The position numbers and the translations under genes are program-made. From assembly GCF_000719115.1 (NCBI RefSeq), contig NZ_JOEA01000009.1, forward strand, positions 310,001-374,000: a stretch of 64,000 bases of DNA, in the 5' to 3' direction. This DNA comes from Lentzea albidocapillata (GTDB lineage Bacteria; Actinomycetota; Actinomycetes; Mycobacteriales; Pseudonocardiaceae). Of this stretch, positions 46,671 to 54,691 are shown in pieces; position 1 is the first letter of the stretch; the number at the start of each line of letters is the position of its first letter. The notes under the pieces are model-generated. The model saw nothing but the letters and a program-made list of their open reading frames with translations, had not been told where the DNA came from and did not search any database.

Positions 46671-47696
46671 TCAGCCGGCCGTCGGTATCTCGCGCACGTC
46701 GCCGAGCATCCGGGCGAATGCGTCGTCGTGCCGTTGGTCGAGCGGTAGTCCGATCGCCAGGCCGTGGCACCGGCCGCCGTACCAGTCGGCGAGGACGCCC
46801 GGCAGTTCGGCGTAGGAGCCGTGAGGTACCAGGTCGGTCAGCGCGCGGTCGGTGAGCACCGCGGGCAGGTCGGTCCAGCGGTCATCGCGCACCAACGCGC
46901 TCAGGCGCTCACCGAGCTGCTCGTGCCCGAGTAACGCCAACGTGGGCCGGTAGGCGGGCGTGGAGTAGAGGAACGCCATTTCGGCGCGGGCCGCGTCACG
47001 GGCCGCCGCCAGCGCCGCATCGTCCACGCCGGTCACGCACTTGGAGACCACGACGACCTTCGGCGCATGGTCCCGCCCGGCCGCGCCGGCGGCCAGCGCG
47101 GGCAGGATCTCCGCGTCGAGGTAGGCCGGGTGCGAGTTGGTGGCGTGGGTGACGAACCCGTCCGCCACGGCGCCGGCCACCTCGCACATCCGCCGGTTGA
47201 CTCCTCCGGTCCAGATCGGTGGCGCCGCCACCCCGGACGGGCCGGGGTTGAAGTACGGCTGCAACCGGTCGAACCGGTAGTGGCTGCCCTCGTGGAACAA
47301 CGGTGTCGCGTGTTCGAAGGAGTGGAAGATGGCGCGCAGTGCGTGGACGTAGTCGGCGAGCCGCTCCGCAGGCGCGGACCACGGCATGGAGAACCGCCCG
47401 ACGATGTTGCCCCGCACCTGGGTGGCCAGGCCGAGCTGGAACCGGCCGCCGGAGAACCGGGCGAGGTCCCAGGCCGCGTACGCGGTGATCATCGGACTGC
47501 GAGGGAACGCCAGGGTCATGCTGGTGCGCACGGTCAACCGGCTGCTGTGCTCCAACGCCAGCAGCGCGACCGACAGTGAGTCGTGCACGGTTTCCGGGAT
47601 GTGCACGGTGTCGAAGCCGAGACGTTCCACGCGGTGGACGGCCTGCCGCACGTCGGCCAGGTGCGTGTCCGCGGGCAACGTGGTGACGAGTTCCAT
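46671..47696 (-). CDS. LLM-class F420-type oxidoreductase
   Basis: This 341-residue luciferase-like oxidoreductase belongs to the longer subfamily that starts MELVTTLPADTHLADVRQAV. It has RLTVRTSMTLAFPRSPMITA, the conserved LARFSGGRFQLGLATQVRGN, and PIWTGGVNRRMCEVAGAVAD followed by GFVTHATNSHPAYLDAEILP. That arrangement is typical of actinobacterial F420-dependent LLM proteins associated with lipid and steroid catabolism. The gene follows the SDR by only three bases and precedes the second LLM gene by 22 bp, so it is translated within the same leftward operon. Substrate unknown. Confidence 0.88.
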   Translation of the reverse strand: MELVTTLPADTHLADVRQAVHRVERLGFDTVHIPETVHDSLSVALLALEHSSRLTVRTSMTLAFPRSPMITAYAAWDLARFSGGRFQLGLATQVRGNIVGRFSMPWSAPAERLADYVHALRAIFHSFEHATPLFHEGSHYRFDRLQPYFNPGPSGVAAPPIWTGGVNRRMCEVAGAVADGFVTHATNSHPAYLDAEILPALAAGAAGRDHAPKVVVVSKCVTGVDDAALAAARDAARAEMAFLYSTPAYRPTLALLGHEQLGERLSALVRDDRWTDLPAVLTDRALTDLVPHGSYAELPGVLADWYGGRCHGLAIGLPLDQRHDDAFARMLGDVREIPTAG

Positions 47697-47699
47697 GTG

Positions 47700-48545
47700 T
47701 CACTCCGGCAGCAGGCCGGTGAGGGCCCGGTCGATGGCCTCGTCACCGAGGACGGAACGGGCCAGCTTCTCCAGGCTTGGGGCGCGTCGCAGGTGCGAGC
47801 CGCCCTCCACCGGCAACGTCACGCCGGTGGTCCAGGAGGACTCCGGCCCGGCGAGGTGGCGCACCGCCGCCGCGATGTCCTCCACCGTGCCGACCCTGGC
47901 CAGCGGTTTCTCCCGCAGCACGACGGCTCGCTGCTCCGCGTCGGCGACCAGCAGTCCGGGCTTCGACGCGGCGGTCGGCACCAGGCCGGGGCGGACCGCG
48001 TTGACCCGGACACCGAGCGCGCCCAGCTCGTCGGCTGACACCCGGACCAGTGCTTCCAGCGCCGCCTTGGCGACCGAGTAGGACGGCAGGAACGGGAACG
48101 AGCAGCCGCCCGCACTGGAGGAGGTGCACACGATCGACCCGCCGCCGTGCCGCGCCATCGCGGCCGCGCCGTGCCGGATCACGTGCAGCGCGCTCACCAC
48201 GTTGCGCCGGAAGTCGTGTTCGAGGGTCCGCTGGTCGAGTGCCATGACGGGTGCGACCGTGCTGCCGCCGACCGTGGCGACCGCGATGCGCAACGGGGTC
48301 TCGTCGGCGACGGCCACCGCCTTCCGAACGTCCACTTCGGACTCGGCGTCGCCCGCGACCCAACGCACCGCTGGCGCGTCCGGCAGTTCGGCGGTGATCC
48401 GCTCGGCCGTCGCGCGCAGGGTGGACTCGGTGCGCCCCAGCAACACCACCGCCGCGCCATCGGCGGCCAGGGCGCGGGCGCACGCCGCACCGAAGCCGCC
48501 CGCGCCGCCGGTGACCAACGCGCCCTGGCCGGTCAGCGTGCTCAT
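47700..48545 (-). CDS. Short-chain dehydrogenase/reductase
   Basis: This is a 281-residue classical SDR. The cofactor motif is TGGAGGFG (12-19), and Arg38 after beta-2 (LLGRTE) favours NADP. The catalytic residues are a Ser in CTSSSAGG (about 142-144), Tyr156 and Lys160 (YSVAK). The NNAG position reads ATVGGS, as in some hydroxyacyl and dienoyl reductase-like members. Its start overlaps the stop of the upstream thioesterase gene (ATGA), and it leads into two LLM genes. A reductive or dehydrogenating step on a CoA-linked or steroid-like substrate fits the operon. Confidence 0.87.
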   Translation of the reverse strand: MSTLTGQGALVTGGAGGFGAACARALAADGAAVVLLGRTESTLRATAERITAELPDAPAVRWVAGDAESEVDVRKAVAVADETPLRIAVATVGGSTVAPVMALDQRTLEHDFRRNVVSALHVIRHGAAAMARHGGGSIVCTSSSAGGCSFPFLPSYSVAKAALEALVRVSADELGALGVRVNAVRPGLVPTAASKPGLLVADAEQRAVVLREKPLARVGTVEDIAAAVRHLAGPESSWTTGVTLPVEGGSHLRRAPSLEKLARSVLGDEAIDRALTGLLPE

Positions 48546-49159
48546 CGGCCCGGCTCCGCACGCGGCCGGACGAACAGCCCTTCGGCGGAAACGGCCACGT
48601 GGCCGTCCGCGCTGATGGTCCCGGTCGCGTGGATCTTGCGACCGTCCACGGACGCCTGTCGTCCGGTCACGGACAGTTCCTCGAACAGCGGCAACGGCCG
48701 GTGGTAGGTGAGCGCGAGCCGTGCGGTCATCCCGCTGTTACCCGCGCGGATGTTCGCGAGCCCCAGCACGTGGTCGAGCAGCAGGGCCGAGATTCCGCCG
48801 TGCACGTGACCCGGCGGCCCCTGGTAGGGCAGTCCGAGCGTCACCGACCCGGCCACGTCGCCGTCCGCTCCTTCGGTGATCTCCAGCGGCGGTGCGAGCG
48901 GGTTCTCCAGGCCGTTGACGGGGTTGTGCAGCCGTGAGTCCACCGGCAGCCACATCGTCGTCATCCGTTCGGCCAGCGGTGGCGCGGCCAGGTCGATCCG
49001 GTCGGCCACCCCGTGCAGCGCGGTGGCGAGGTCGCCGGACTGGGCGGCGATGGCGTCACCGGCCCGCACGATCGCGTCGACCACCCGGCGTGCGGCGGCG
49101 GCGACGTCCTGGACGCCGCCCTGCTGGACCGGGGCGGTGACGGCCGGTGATGGGTTCAT
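48542..49159 (-). CDS. Hotdog-fold thioesterase (PaaI-like)
   Basis: This is a 205-residue protein whose C-terminal 120 residues form a hotdog domain: GLPYQGPPGHVHGGISALLLDHVLGLAN carries the HGG active-site region, and ARLALTYHRPLPLFEELSVTG is the central strand. The N-terminal 60 residues are helical and not recognised. Family members hydrolyse acyl-CoA, often to release CoA from blocked intermediates. It is the first gene of the leftward operon, with AGGTGG before the ATG and a promoter with a KstR2-type operator just upstream. It is divergent from the acyl-CoA synthetase, so the two are probably regulated together. Confidence 0.85.
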   Translation of the reverse strand: MNPSPAVTAPVQQGGVQDVAAAARRVVDAIVRAGDAIAAQSGDLATALHGVADRIDLAAPPLAERMTTMWLPVDSRLHNPVNGLENPLAPPLEITEGADGDVAGSVTLGLPYQGPPGHVHGGISALLLDHVLGLANIRAGNSGMTARLALTYHRPLPLFEELSVTGRQASVDGRKIHATGTISADGHVAVSAEGLFVRPRAEPGR

Positions 49160-49175
49160 GGCCACCTCTCTCGTG

Positions 49176-49220
49176 ATCAAGCGCTTGGTTGACAGTAGGA
49201 ATCGGCGGGGCGGCAGGCAA
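49176..49220 (-). promoter_or_regulatory. Leftward promoter with KstR2-type operator
   Basis: On the minus strand the -35 box is TTGCCT (49220-49215), followed by 17 bases and the -10 box TACTGT (49197-49192). ATCAAGCGCTTGGT (49176-49189) follows immediately, over the expected transcription start. It matches the published KstR2 consensus AnCAAGnnCTTGnT at every fixed position and ends 16 bases before the thioesterase ATG. Confidence 0.7.
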
Positions 49221-49253
49221 GGGCGAACCGACCAAGAAGGCCTGGATGTGTCC

Positions 49254-49298
49254 TTGACCACCACGGCACTCGCGATTATGGTCGGCCAAGCGCTTGCT
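49254..49298 (+). promoter_or_regulatory. Rightward promoter with KstR2-type operator
   Basis: The -35 box is TTGACC (49254-49259), followed by 17 bases and the -10 box TATGGT (49277-49282). GCCAAGCGCTTGCT (49285-49298) follows directly and matches AnCAAGnnCTTGnT except for the first base. The geometry mirrors the leftward promoter. It lies 49 bases before the acyl-CoA synthetase start. Confidence 0.7.
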
Positions 49299-49347
49299 TG
49301 ATTGCGACCCCCTTGAGGGTTCTGAACGGGCATACGGGAGGTTCGGT

Positions 49348-51006
49348 TTGGAGACATTCGCCGAGGTAGTGCGATCGCGCGCCGCCGACGACAACATCGG
49401 GCTGCGTTTCGGCGCCGACTCGTGGACCTGGGCCGAAGTGGTCCAGCAGGCGGCCGACCGGGCCGCCGTGCTGCGCCGGATCCCTGAGCCGGAGGGCCGT
49501 CAGAGGCACATCGGTCTGCTGCTGGAGAACGTGCCGGACTACGTGTTCTGGCTCGCCGCGGCGGCACTGAGCGGCGCGGTCGTGGTCGGGATCAACCCGA
49601 CCCGGCGCGGCAGTGAGCTGGCCCGCGACATCCGGCACACCGACTGCGACCTGATCATCACCGAGGATGCCCTGGCCGGCCTCGTCGCGGACTTGGACCA
49701 CGGCGTCGGCACCGTCTGGAACATCGACAGCCGCGACCACCTCGACCTGGTCGACGCGCACCGGGGTGCGCCGCTGCCCGACCTCCTGCCACCGCCGGAC
49801 GCGACGCTCCTGCTGCTGTTCAGCTCCGGCTCGACCGGCACGCCCAAGGCGGTCATCTGCTCGCAGCGCCGGTTCGCGTTCCTCGCCGAGACGCTGACCA
49901 CCCGCACCGAGCTCACCCGTGACTCGGTCGCGTACCTGTGCATGCCGCTGTTCCACGGCAACTCGGCCATGATGAACTTCGCCCCGGCGATGTGGGCCGG
50001 CGCCACGGTCTGCCTGTCCCGCAAGTTCTCGGCGTCCGGCTTCGTCCGCGACATCCACCGCTACGGCGTCACCTTCGTCAACTACGTCGGCCGCGCGCTG
50101 TCCTACGTGCTGGCGCAGCCGGAACGCCCGGAAGACGCCACCAGTTCGTTGCGGCTGGCCATCGGCACCGAGGCGTCCGCCGCCGACATCGCGCGGTTCA
50201 CCGCCCGGTTCGGCTGCCGGGTCTCCGAGGGCTACGGCCTGAGCGAAGGCGTGCTGCGGATCAACCGGACCCCGGACAGCCCGCCCGACGCGCTCGGCCT
50301 GCCCGTACAGGGCGCGGACGTCCGGGTACTGGACGAGGAGACCGGCCGGGAGTGCCCGCCCGCCGAACTCGACGAGCACGGCAGGCTGCTCAACGCGGAG
50401 GCCGCCATCGGGCAGATGGTGGCGATCGGCCGTGCCCACACGTTCGAGGGCTATTACCGCAACCCCGGCGCGCACGCGGAACGGGTGCGGGGCGACGACT
50501 TCTGGACCGGCGACCTCGCCTACCGGGACCCGCGGGGCTTCTTCTACTTCGCCGGTCGCTCCTCCGACTGGCTGCGGGTCGACAGCGAGAACTTCTCCGC
50601 CGCACCGGTGGAACGGCTCCTGGAACGCTGGGAGGCGGTCGCGGTGGCGCTGGTCTACGCGGTGCCCGATCCCCGCACCGGCGACCAGGTGATGTGCACG
50701 CTCCAGCTGCGTCCCGGCGCCGAGTTCGACGCGGCCGGGTTCACGAGCTTCCTTGATGCGCAGCCGGACCTGGGCACCAAGTGGCGGCCGAGGTTCGTAC
50801 GCCTGATCGAGGAAGTGCCTACGACCGGGAACAGCAAGGTCGCCAAGACCGTGCTGCGCCGTGCCGGCTGGCGGACCACCGACCCGGTGTTCCTCCGCGT
50901 CGAAGGGGACACCGGCTACCGGCCGCTGGACCAGGACGCGCGTGAACGGCTGGAAGAGGAGTTCGCACGACACGGTCGGCGCGCACTGCTGCCCGTTGCC
51001 ACGTGA
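49348..51006 (+). CDS. Acyl-CoA synthetase (AMP-forming, FadD-like)
   Basis: This 552-residue ligase activates a carboxylic acid to its CoA thioester through an acyl-adenylate. The TTG start at 49348 is chosen because GGGAGG (49336-49341) lies six bases upstream; a longer frame from 49294 would run back through the operator. The P-loop is LFSSGSTGTPKAV (about 157-169), followed by EGYGLSEG (A5-type), FWTGDLAYRDPRGFFYFAGR (A7/A8) and PTTGNSKVAK near the C-terminus with the catalytic Lys. The sequence resembles actinobacterial FadD enzymes of steroid and branched side-chain catabolism. It opens the rightward operon and would load the substrate for the dehydrogenation, hydration and retro-aldol steps encoded next. 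Confidence 0.88.
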   Translation: METFAEVVRSRAADDNIGLRFGADSWTWAEVVQQAADRAAVLRRIPEPEGRQRHIGLLLENVPDYVFWLAAAALSGAVVVGINPTRRGSELARDIRHTDCDLIITEDALAGLVADLDHGVGTVWNIDSRDHLDLVDAHRGAPLPDLLPPPDATLLLLFSSGSTGTPKAVICSQRRFAFLAETLTTRTELTRDSVAYLCMPLFHGNSAMMNFAPAMWAGATVCLSRKFSASGFVRDIHRYGVTFVNYVGRALSYVLAQPERPEDATSSLRLAIGTEASAADIARFTARFGCRVSEGYGLSEGVLRINRTPDSPPDALGLPVQGADVRVLDEETGRECPPAELDEHGRLLNAEAAIGQMVAIGRAHTFEGYYRNPGAHAERVRGDDFWTGDLAYRDPRGFFYFAGRSSDWLRVDSENFSAAPVERLLERWEAVAVALVYAVPDPRTGDQVMCTLQLRPGAEFDAAGFTSFLDAQPDLGTKWRPRFVRLIEEVPTTGNSKVAKTVLRRAGWRTTDPVFLRVEGDTGYRPLDQDARERLEEEFARHGRRALLPVAT

Positions 51007-51055
51007 TCCGTTCCGCACCCGCCCCCGCAGGTTCGGTCACCACGAGAGGATCCGG

Positions 51056-52213
51056 ATGTATCTGGAGTACACGCCGCCGCAGCAGGAGCTGAGCCGGGAG
51101 TTGCGGGCCTACTTCAAGGCCCTGCTCACCCCTGAGGTGCGGGAGGCCATCGGCGGGACCAACGAGGACCGGCCGGCCTACCGCGAGGTGGTCCGGCAGA
51201 TCGGCCGTGACGGCTGGCTCGGTCTCGGCTGGCCGGCCGCGTACGGCGGTCAGGGCCGGAGCGCGACCGACCAGTACATCCTGTTCGACGAGGTCCAGCG
51301 GGCACAGGCGCCGTTCCCGTTCGTCACCATCAACAACATCGGCCCGATGCTCCAGAGCTACGGCACCGAGGAGCAGAAGCGCGCGTACCTGCCCGGCATG
51401 CTCACCGGCGACGTGGTCTTCGCCATCGGCTACAGCGAGCCGGAGGCGGGCACCGACCTCGCGTCGTTGAGCATGAAGGCCGAACTCGTCGGCGATGAGT
51501 GGGTCATCAACGGCACCAAGGTGTTCACGAGCGGTGTGAGCCAGGCCGACTACGTGTGGCTGGCGTGCCGCACCGACGTGGACGCGCCGAAGCACAAGGG
51601 AATCACCATCCTCATCGTGCCGACGGACTCCGACGGGTTCAGCTGCACGCCGATCGCCACGTCGGGCATCACGCACACCAACGCCTCGTACTACAACGAC
51701 GTGCGCGTGCCACGAGACAGCGTGGTCGGCGAGGTGAACGCCGGCTGGAAGCTGATCACTTCCCAACTCGGCCACGAGAGGGCCGGGCTGGCCGCGATGG
51801 GCGGACGCACCGAGCAGCTGTGGCACGACGTCGCCGAGTGGTGCCGGGAGACCGGCGCGGACGAGCCGTGGGTCCGCCACGACCTGGCCCGGAGTTACGC
51901 GCGGGTCGAGGCGATGCGGCTGCTCAACTGGAAGCTCGCGATGGTCCCCGAAGGGGAGAACCCGGCGCCCGCCTCCGCCTCGGTGGCCAAGGTGTTCGGC
52001 ACCGAGGTCCACGACGAGGTCTGCCGCGCGCTGGTCAGCGCGGTCGGCCCGGCGGCGACCAGGCGGCCCGGTTCGCCCGGCGCGGCGCTCGGCGGTCGGC
52101 TGGAGGCCCTGACCAGGGGCTCCTACATCAACACCTTCGGCGGCGGCACCAACGAGGTGCTGCGCGACATGATCGCGGTGACCGGTCTCGGCATGCCGCG
52201 CAAGGGCCGGTGA
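51056..52213 (+). CDS. Acyl-CoA dehydrogenase, ChsE-type subunit
   Basis: This is a 385-residue FAD enzyme introducing an alpha,beta double bond into an acyl-CoA. ATG 51056 has AGAGGA six bases upstream. The flavin and substrate motifs are FAIGYSEPEAGTDLAS (near 123-138) and VFTSGVSQADYVWLACR; the C-terminal FGGGTNEVLRDMIA binds the cofactor. Full-length and with an ACAD-type N-terminal helical domain, it is probably one half of a heteromeric pair with the shorter dehydrogenase at 53190, as for ChsE1-ChsE2 of the mycobacterial igr operon. The MaoC-DUF35 gene lies between the two here, a small reordering relative to igr. Confidence 0.88.
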   Translation: MYLEYTPPQQELSRELRAYFKALLTPEVREAIGGTNEDRPAYREVVRQIGRDGWLGLGWPAAYGGQGRSATDQYILFDEVQRAQAPFPFVTINNIGPMLQSYGTEEQKRAYLPGMLTGDVVFAIGYSEPEAGTDLASLSMKAELVGDEWVINGTKVFTSGVSQADYVWLACRTDVDAPKHKGITILIVPTDSDGFSCTPIATSGITHTNASYYNDVRVPRDSVVGEVNAGWKLITSQLGHERAGLAAMGGRTEQLWHDVAEWCRETGADEPWVRHDLARSYARVEAMRLLNWKLAMVPEGENPAPASASVAKVFGTEVHDEVCRALVSAVGPAATRRPGSPGAALGGRLEALTRGSYINTFGGGTNEVLRDMIAVTGLGMPRKGR

Positions 52214-52218
52214 TCGCG

Positions 52219-53190
52219 ATGGGCACCGTGCTGGGCGCGGACATCGCCGCCGACGAGTTCCTGGCCCTGTTGAAGGCGTTCGCCGGCCAGGACGCCACTG
52301 CGGTCCGGCACGCGCCGGAACCGGTGAACCGGCCGATGATCCGGCAGTTCGCCGAGGCGATGGGCGACGAGAACCCGGTGTACCTGGACGAGGACGCGGC
52401 CCGCTCGACCGGGCGGCGCGGGATCGTCGCACCGCCCGCGATGCTGTCCACCTGGCTGATGGTCGGCTACAAGGCCCACCGGGCGGCACTGGAGCAGGGG
52501 CCTCCCGACTCTCCGATGACCAGGCTGCTCGCGCTGCTGTCCGAGGCCGGGTTCACCGGCGTGGTCGCCACCGACGACGAGCACGAGTACGTCCGCGAGC
52601 TGGAGGTGGGCGACCGGTTGTCGATGGCCACCGTCATCGAGGACGTCTCGCCGCGCAAGCGGACCGGTCTGGGTGACGGACACTTCATCACCACCCTGCG
52701 CACCTACACCGACCAGCACGGCGAGATCGTGGCCCGGCAGCGGTTCCGCATCCTGCGGTTCGCGCCCCGGACGGCGAACACCTCGCCGATCGGGCTGAGG
52801 CCCAAACCGTTCATCCTGCGGGACAACGAGTTCTGGTTCGAGGCGGCACGTGACCGCCGGCTGGTCATCCAGTGCTGCACGGACTGCGGCGCGCTCCGGC
52901 ACCCGCCCTCGCCCGCTTGCCCGCAGTGCCGCTCCTTCCAGTGGCACGAGGCGCCTTCAGCCGGGCGCGGCACCGTGCACAGCTACGTCACCAGCCACCA
53001 CCCGAAGGCGCCCGGTTTCGACTACCCGCTCACCGTCGTGCTGGTCGACCTGGACGAGGGCACCCGGCTGGTCGCCGACTTCGCCGGTGAGTCCGACGTG
53101 CGGATCGGCACGCGGGTGGAGATCGAGTGGATCGAGTACGACCCGGAGCTGGTGCTGCCCCGGTTCCGCGCAGTCGAGGAGAACGCCTGA
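52219..53190 (+). CDS. MaoC-DUF35 fusion protein, ChsH2-like
   Basis: This is a 323-residue protein. Residues 1-185 are a MaoC-like hotdog hydratase domain (PVNRPMIRQFAEAMGDENPV). Residues 195-323 are a DUF35 zinc ribbon plus OB fold with Cys220, Cys223, Cys234 and Cys237 (CTDCG...CPQC). This is the architecture of ChsH2 in cholesterol side-chain degradation: the MaoC part pairs with ChsH1 to hydrate an enoyl-CoA, and the DUF35 part docks the aldolase Ltp2. Both partners follow in this operon. I use ATG 52219; GTG 52210 would give a GTGA overlap. The protein has lost no visible key residue. Confidence 0.88.
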   Translation: MGTVLGADIAADEFLALLKAFAGQDATAVRHAPEPVNRPMIRQFAEAMGDENPVYLDEDAARSTGRRGIVAPPAMLSTWLMVGYKAHRAALEQGPPDSPMTRLLALLSEAGFTGVVATDDEHEYVRELEVGDRLSMATVIEDVSPRKRTGLGDGHFITTLRTYTDQHGEIVARQRFRILRFAPRTANTSPIGLRPKPFILRDNEFWFEAARDRRLVIQCCTDCGALRHPPSPACPQCRSFQWHEAPSAGRGTVHSYVTSHHPKAPGFDYPLTVVLVDLDEGTRLVADFAGESDVRIGTRVEIEWIEYDPELVLPRFRAVEENA

Positions 53191-54287
53191 TGGATTTCCG
53201 ACTCTCCGAGGACCAGACGACCGTCGTGGCGCTCGCGCGCGGGGCGTTCGAGCGCCGGTCCGATCCGCTGCGAACGGCCGGGATCGAGGCGACCGCCGAC
53301 CGGTTCGATCGGCAGCTCTGGCAGGAGCTGGCAGACAGCGGCGTGCTCGGGCTGGCCGTGCCCGAGGACCAGGGTGGCATCGGGCTGGGGATGGCCGAGT
53401 TCGCGCCCGCGCTGCTCGAACAGGGGCGCACGCTCGGCATGGTGCCGCTTTGGGAGACGGTCGTGCTCGGCGTGCTGCCGATCGCCCGGTACGGCGACGA
53501 GAAGCAGCGCGACACCTGGCTGCGGCGGGTCGCCGAGGGCACGGCCGTGCTCACCGCCGCGCTCGAACAACCCGGGCAGGTTCCGCTGCACGCGACTGAC
53601 TCCGGTGACGGCCCCAGGCTCACCGGCGTCAGCCCTGGCGTACCGGGAGGGCACCTCGCCGACGCGGTCGTCGTGCCCGCCCGCACGACCGGCGGGACCG
53701 TCGAACTGTTCCTGGTCCCCACCGACCTGCCGGGGGTGACCCGGCACCGGGTGGAACGCACCGACCGAGGCATCGCGACGGACCTGGAACTGGTGGACGT
53801 GCCCGCCGAACGGCTCGGCGCGGGACCGGAGGAGGACCGGCTGGAGTGGCTGCTGCGCCGAGCCTGGGTCGGCCTCGCGGCGATCCAGCTGGGTGTGAGC
53901 CAGGCGTCGGTGCGCCAGGCAGCGGACTACGTCGCGCAGCGCCACCAGTTCGGCGTGCCGCTGGCCACCTTCCAGGCCGTGGCGCACCAGGCGGCCAACT
54001 GCCACATCGACACCGAGGCGATGGAGGTCACCTTCTGGAATGCCCTGTGGCGACTGGAAACCGGCCGCGACGCGACCGCCGCCGTGCACGTCGCCAAGTG
54101 GTGGGCCGCCGACGCGGGCGACCGGGTGGCGCGCACCGTCCAGCATCTGCACGGCGGGCTCGGCGCGGACATCACCTATCCGATCCACCGCTACATGCTG
54201 TGGACCACGCAACTGGCCAACACCCTCGGTTCCGCCGCCTGGCACCTGCACCGGATCGGCGGGCACGTGGCGGGAGGCGCGGCGTGA
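53190..54287 (+). CDS. Acyl-CoA dehydrogenase, short ChsE-type partner subunit
   Basis: This is a 365-residue ACAD-fold protein. The ATG overlaps the previous stop (ATGA). It has FRLSEDQTTVVALARG at the N-terminus, VLGLAVPEDQGGIGLG, YVAQRHQFGVPLATFQAVAH (about 265-284), and QHLHGGLGADITYPIHRYML at the C-terminus. The middle domain is shortened compared with homotetrameric ACADs, as in the partner subunits of steroid side-chain dehydrogenases that work as alpha2beta2 heterotetramers. I infer that it pairs with the protein at 51056. Its stop overlaps the small hydratase GTG. Confidence 0.87.
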   Translation: MDFRLSEDQTTVVALARGAFERRSDPLRTAGIEATADRFDRQLWQELADSGVLGLAVPEDQGGIGLGMAEFAPALLEQGRTLGMVPLWETVVLGVLPIARYGDEKQRDTWLRRVAEGTAVLTAALEQPGQVPLHATDSGDGPRLTGVSPGVPGGHLADAVVVPARTTGGTVELFLVPTDLPGVTRHRVERTDRGIATDLELVDVPAERLGAGPEEDRLEWLLRRAWVGLAAIQLGVSQASVRQAADYVAQRHQFGVPLATFQAVAHQAANCHIDTEAMEVTFWNALWRLETGRDATAAVHVAKWWAADAGDRVARTVQHLHGGLGADITYPIHRYMLWTTQLANTLGSAAWHLHRIGGHVAGGAA

Positions 54288-54691
54288 ACCGGGAGGTGGT
54301 CGCCGTGGGCGACGTGCTGCCGGAGCTGGCGGTCCCGATCACGCGGACGCTGATAGTGGCGGGCGCGCTGGCCACCCGGGACTACGAGGACGTGCACCAC
54401 GACCCGCAGCGAGCGGTGGAGCGCGGCACACCGGACACCTACATGAGCATCAACAACACCAACGGACTCGTCGGCCGCTACGTCACCGACTGGGCCGGCC
54501 CGGCGGCCAGGCTGACGAAGCTCAAGACCCGTCTCGGCGTGCCGAACTTCCCCGGCGACACGATGACGTTGACCGGCGAGGTGGTCGCAGTGGACGGGGA
54601 CACGGTCCGGATCGCGGTGCGCGGCACCAACAGCAAGGGTGCCCACGCCCTGTCGGAGATCACCGTGCTGCTGCCGGAGGCGACACCATGA
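54284..54691 (+). CDS. Small MaoC-type enoyl-CoA hydratase, ChsH1-like
   Basis: This is a 135-residue single-hotdog protein with a GTG start overlapping the previous stop (GTGA). The R-hydratase-type motif DYEDVHHDP contains Asp33 and His38 (D-x4-H). YMSINNTNGLVGRYVTDWAG and FPGDTMTLTGEVVAV complete the fold. ChsH1 has this size and forms the active hydratase only with the MaoC part of ChsH2, and the equivalent gene is 1.1 kb upstream. It should add water across the double bond made by the dehydrogenase pair, producing the tertiary 3-hydroxyacyl-CoA that an aldolase can cleave. Confidence 0.85.
   Translation: MNREVVAVGDVLPELAVPITRTLIVAGALATRDYEDVHHDPQRAVERGTPDTYMSINNTNGLVGRYVTDWAGPAARLTKLKTRLGVPNFPGDTMTLTGEVVAVDGDTVRIAVRGTNSKGAHALSEITVLLPEATP

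Noticed and set aside
49294..49347. An extended start for the acyl-CoA synthetase
   Set aside because: It would begin inside the operator and has no ribosome binding site, whereas TTG 49348 has GGGAGG at the right distance.
51499..53190. A 563-codon frame joining the acyl-CoA dehydrogenase region to the MaoC-DUF35 protein
   Set aside because: The first 240 codons are a shadow of the dehydrogenase gene in another frame. The MaoC domain starts at 52219 (or GTG 52210).
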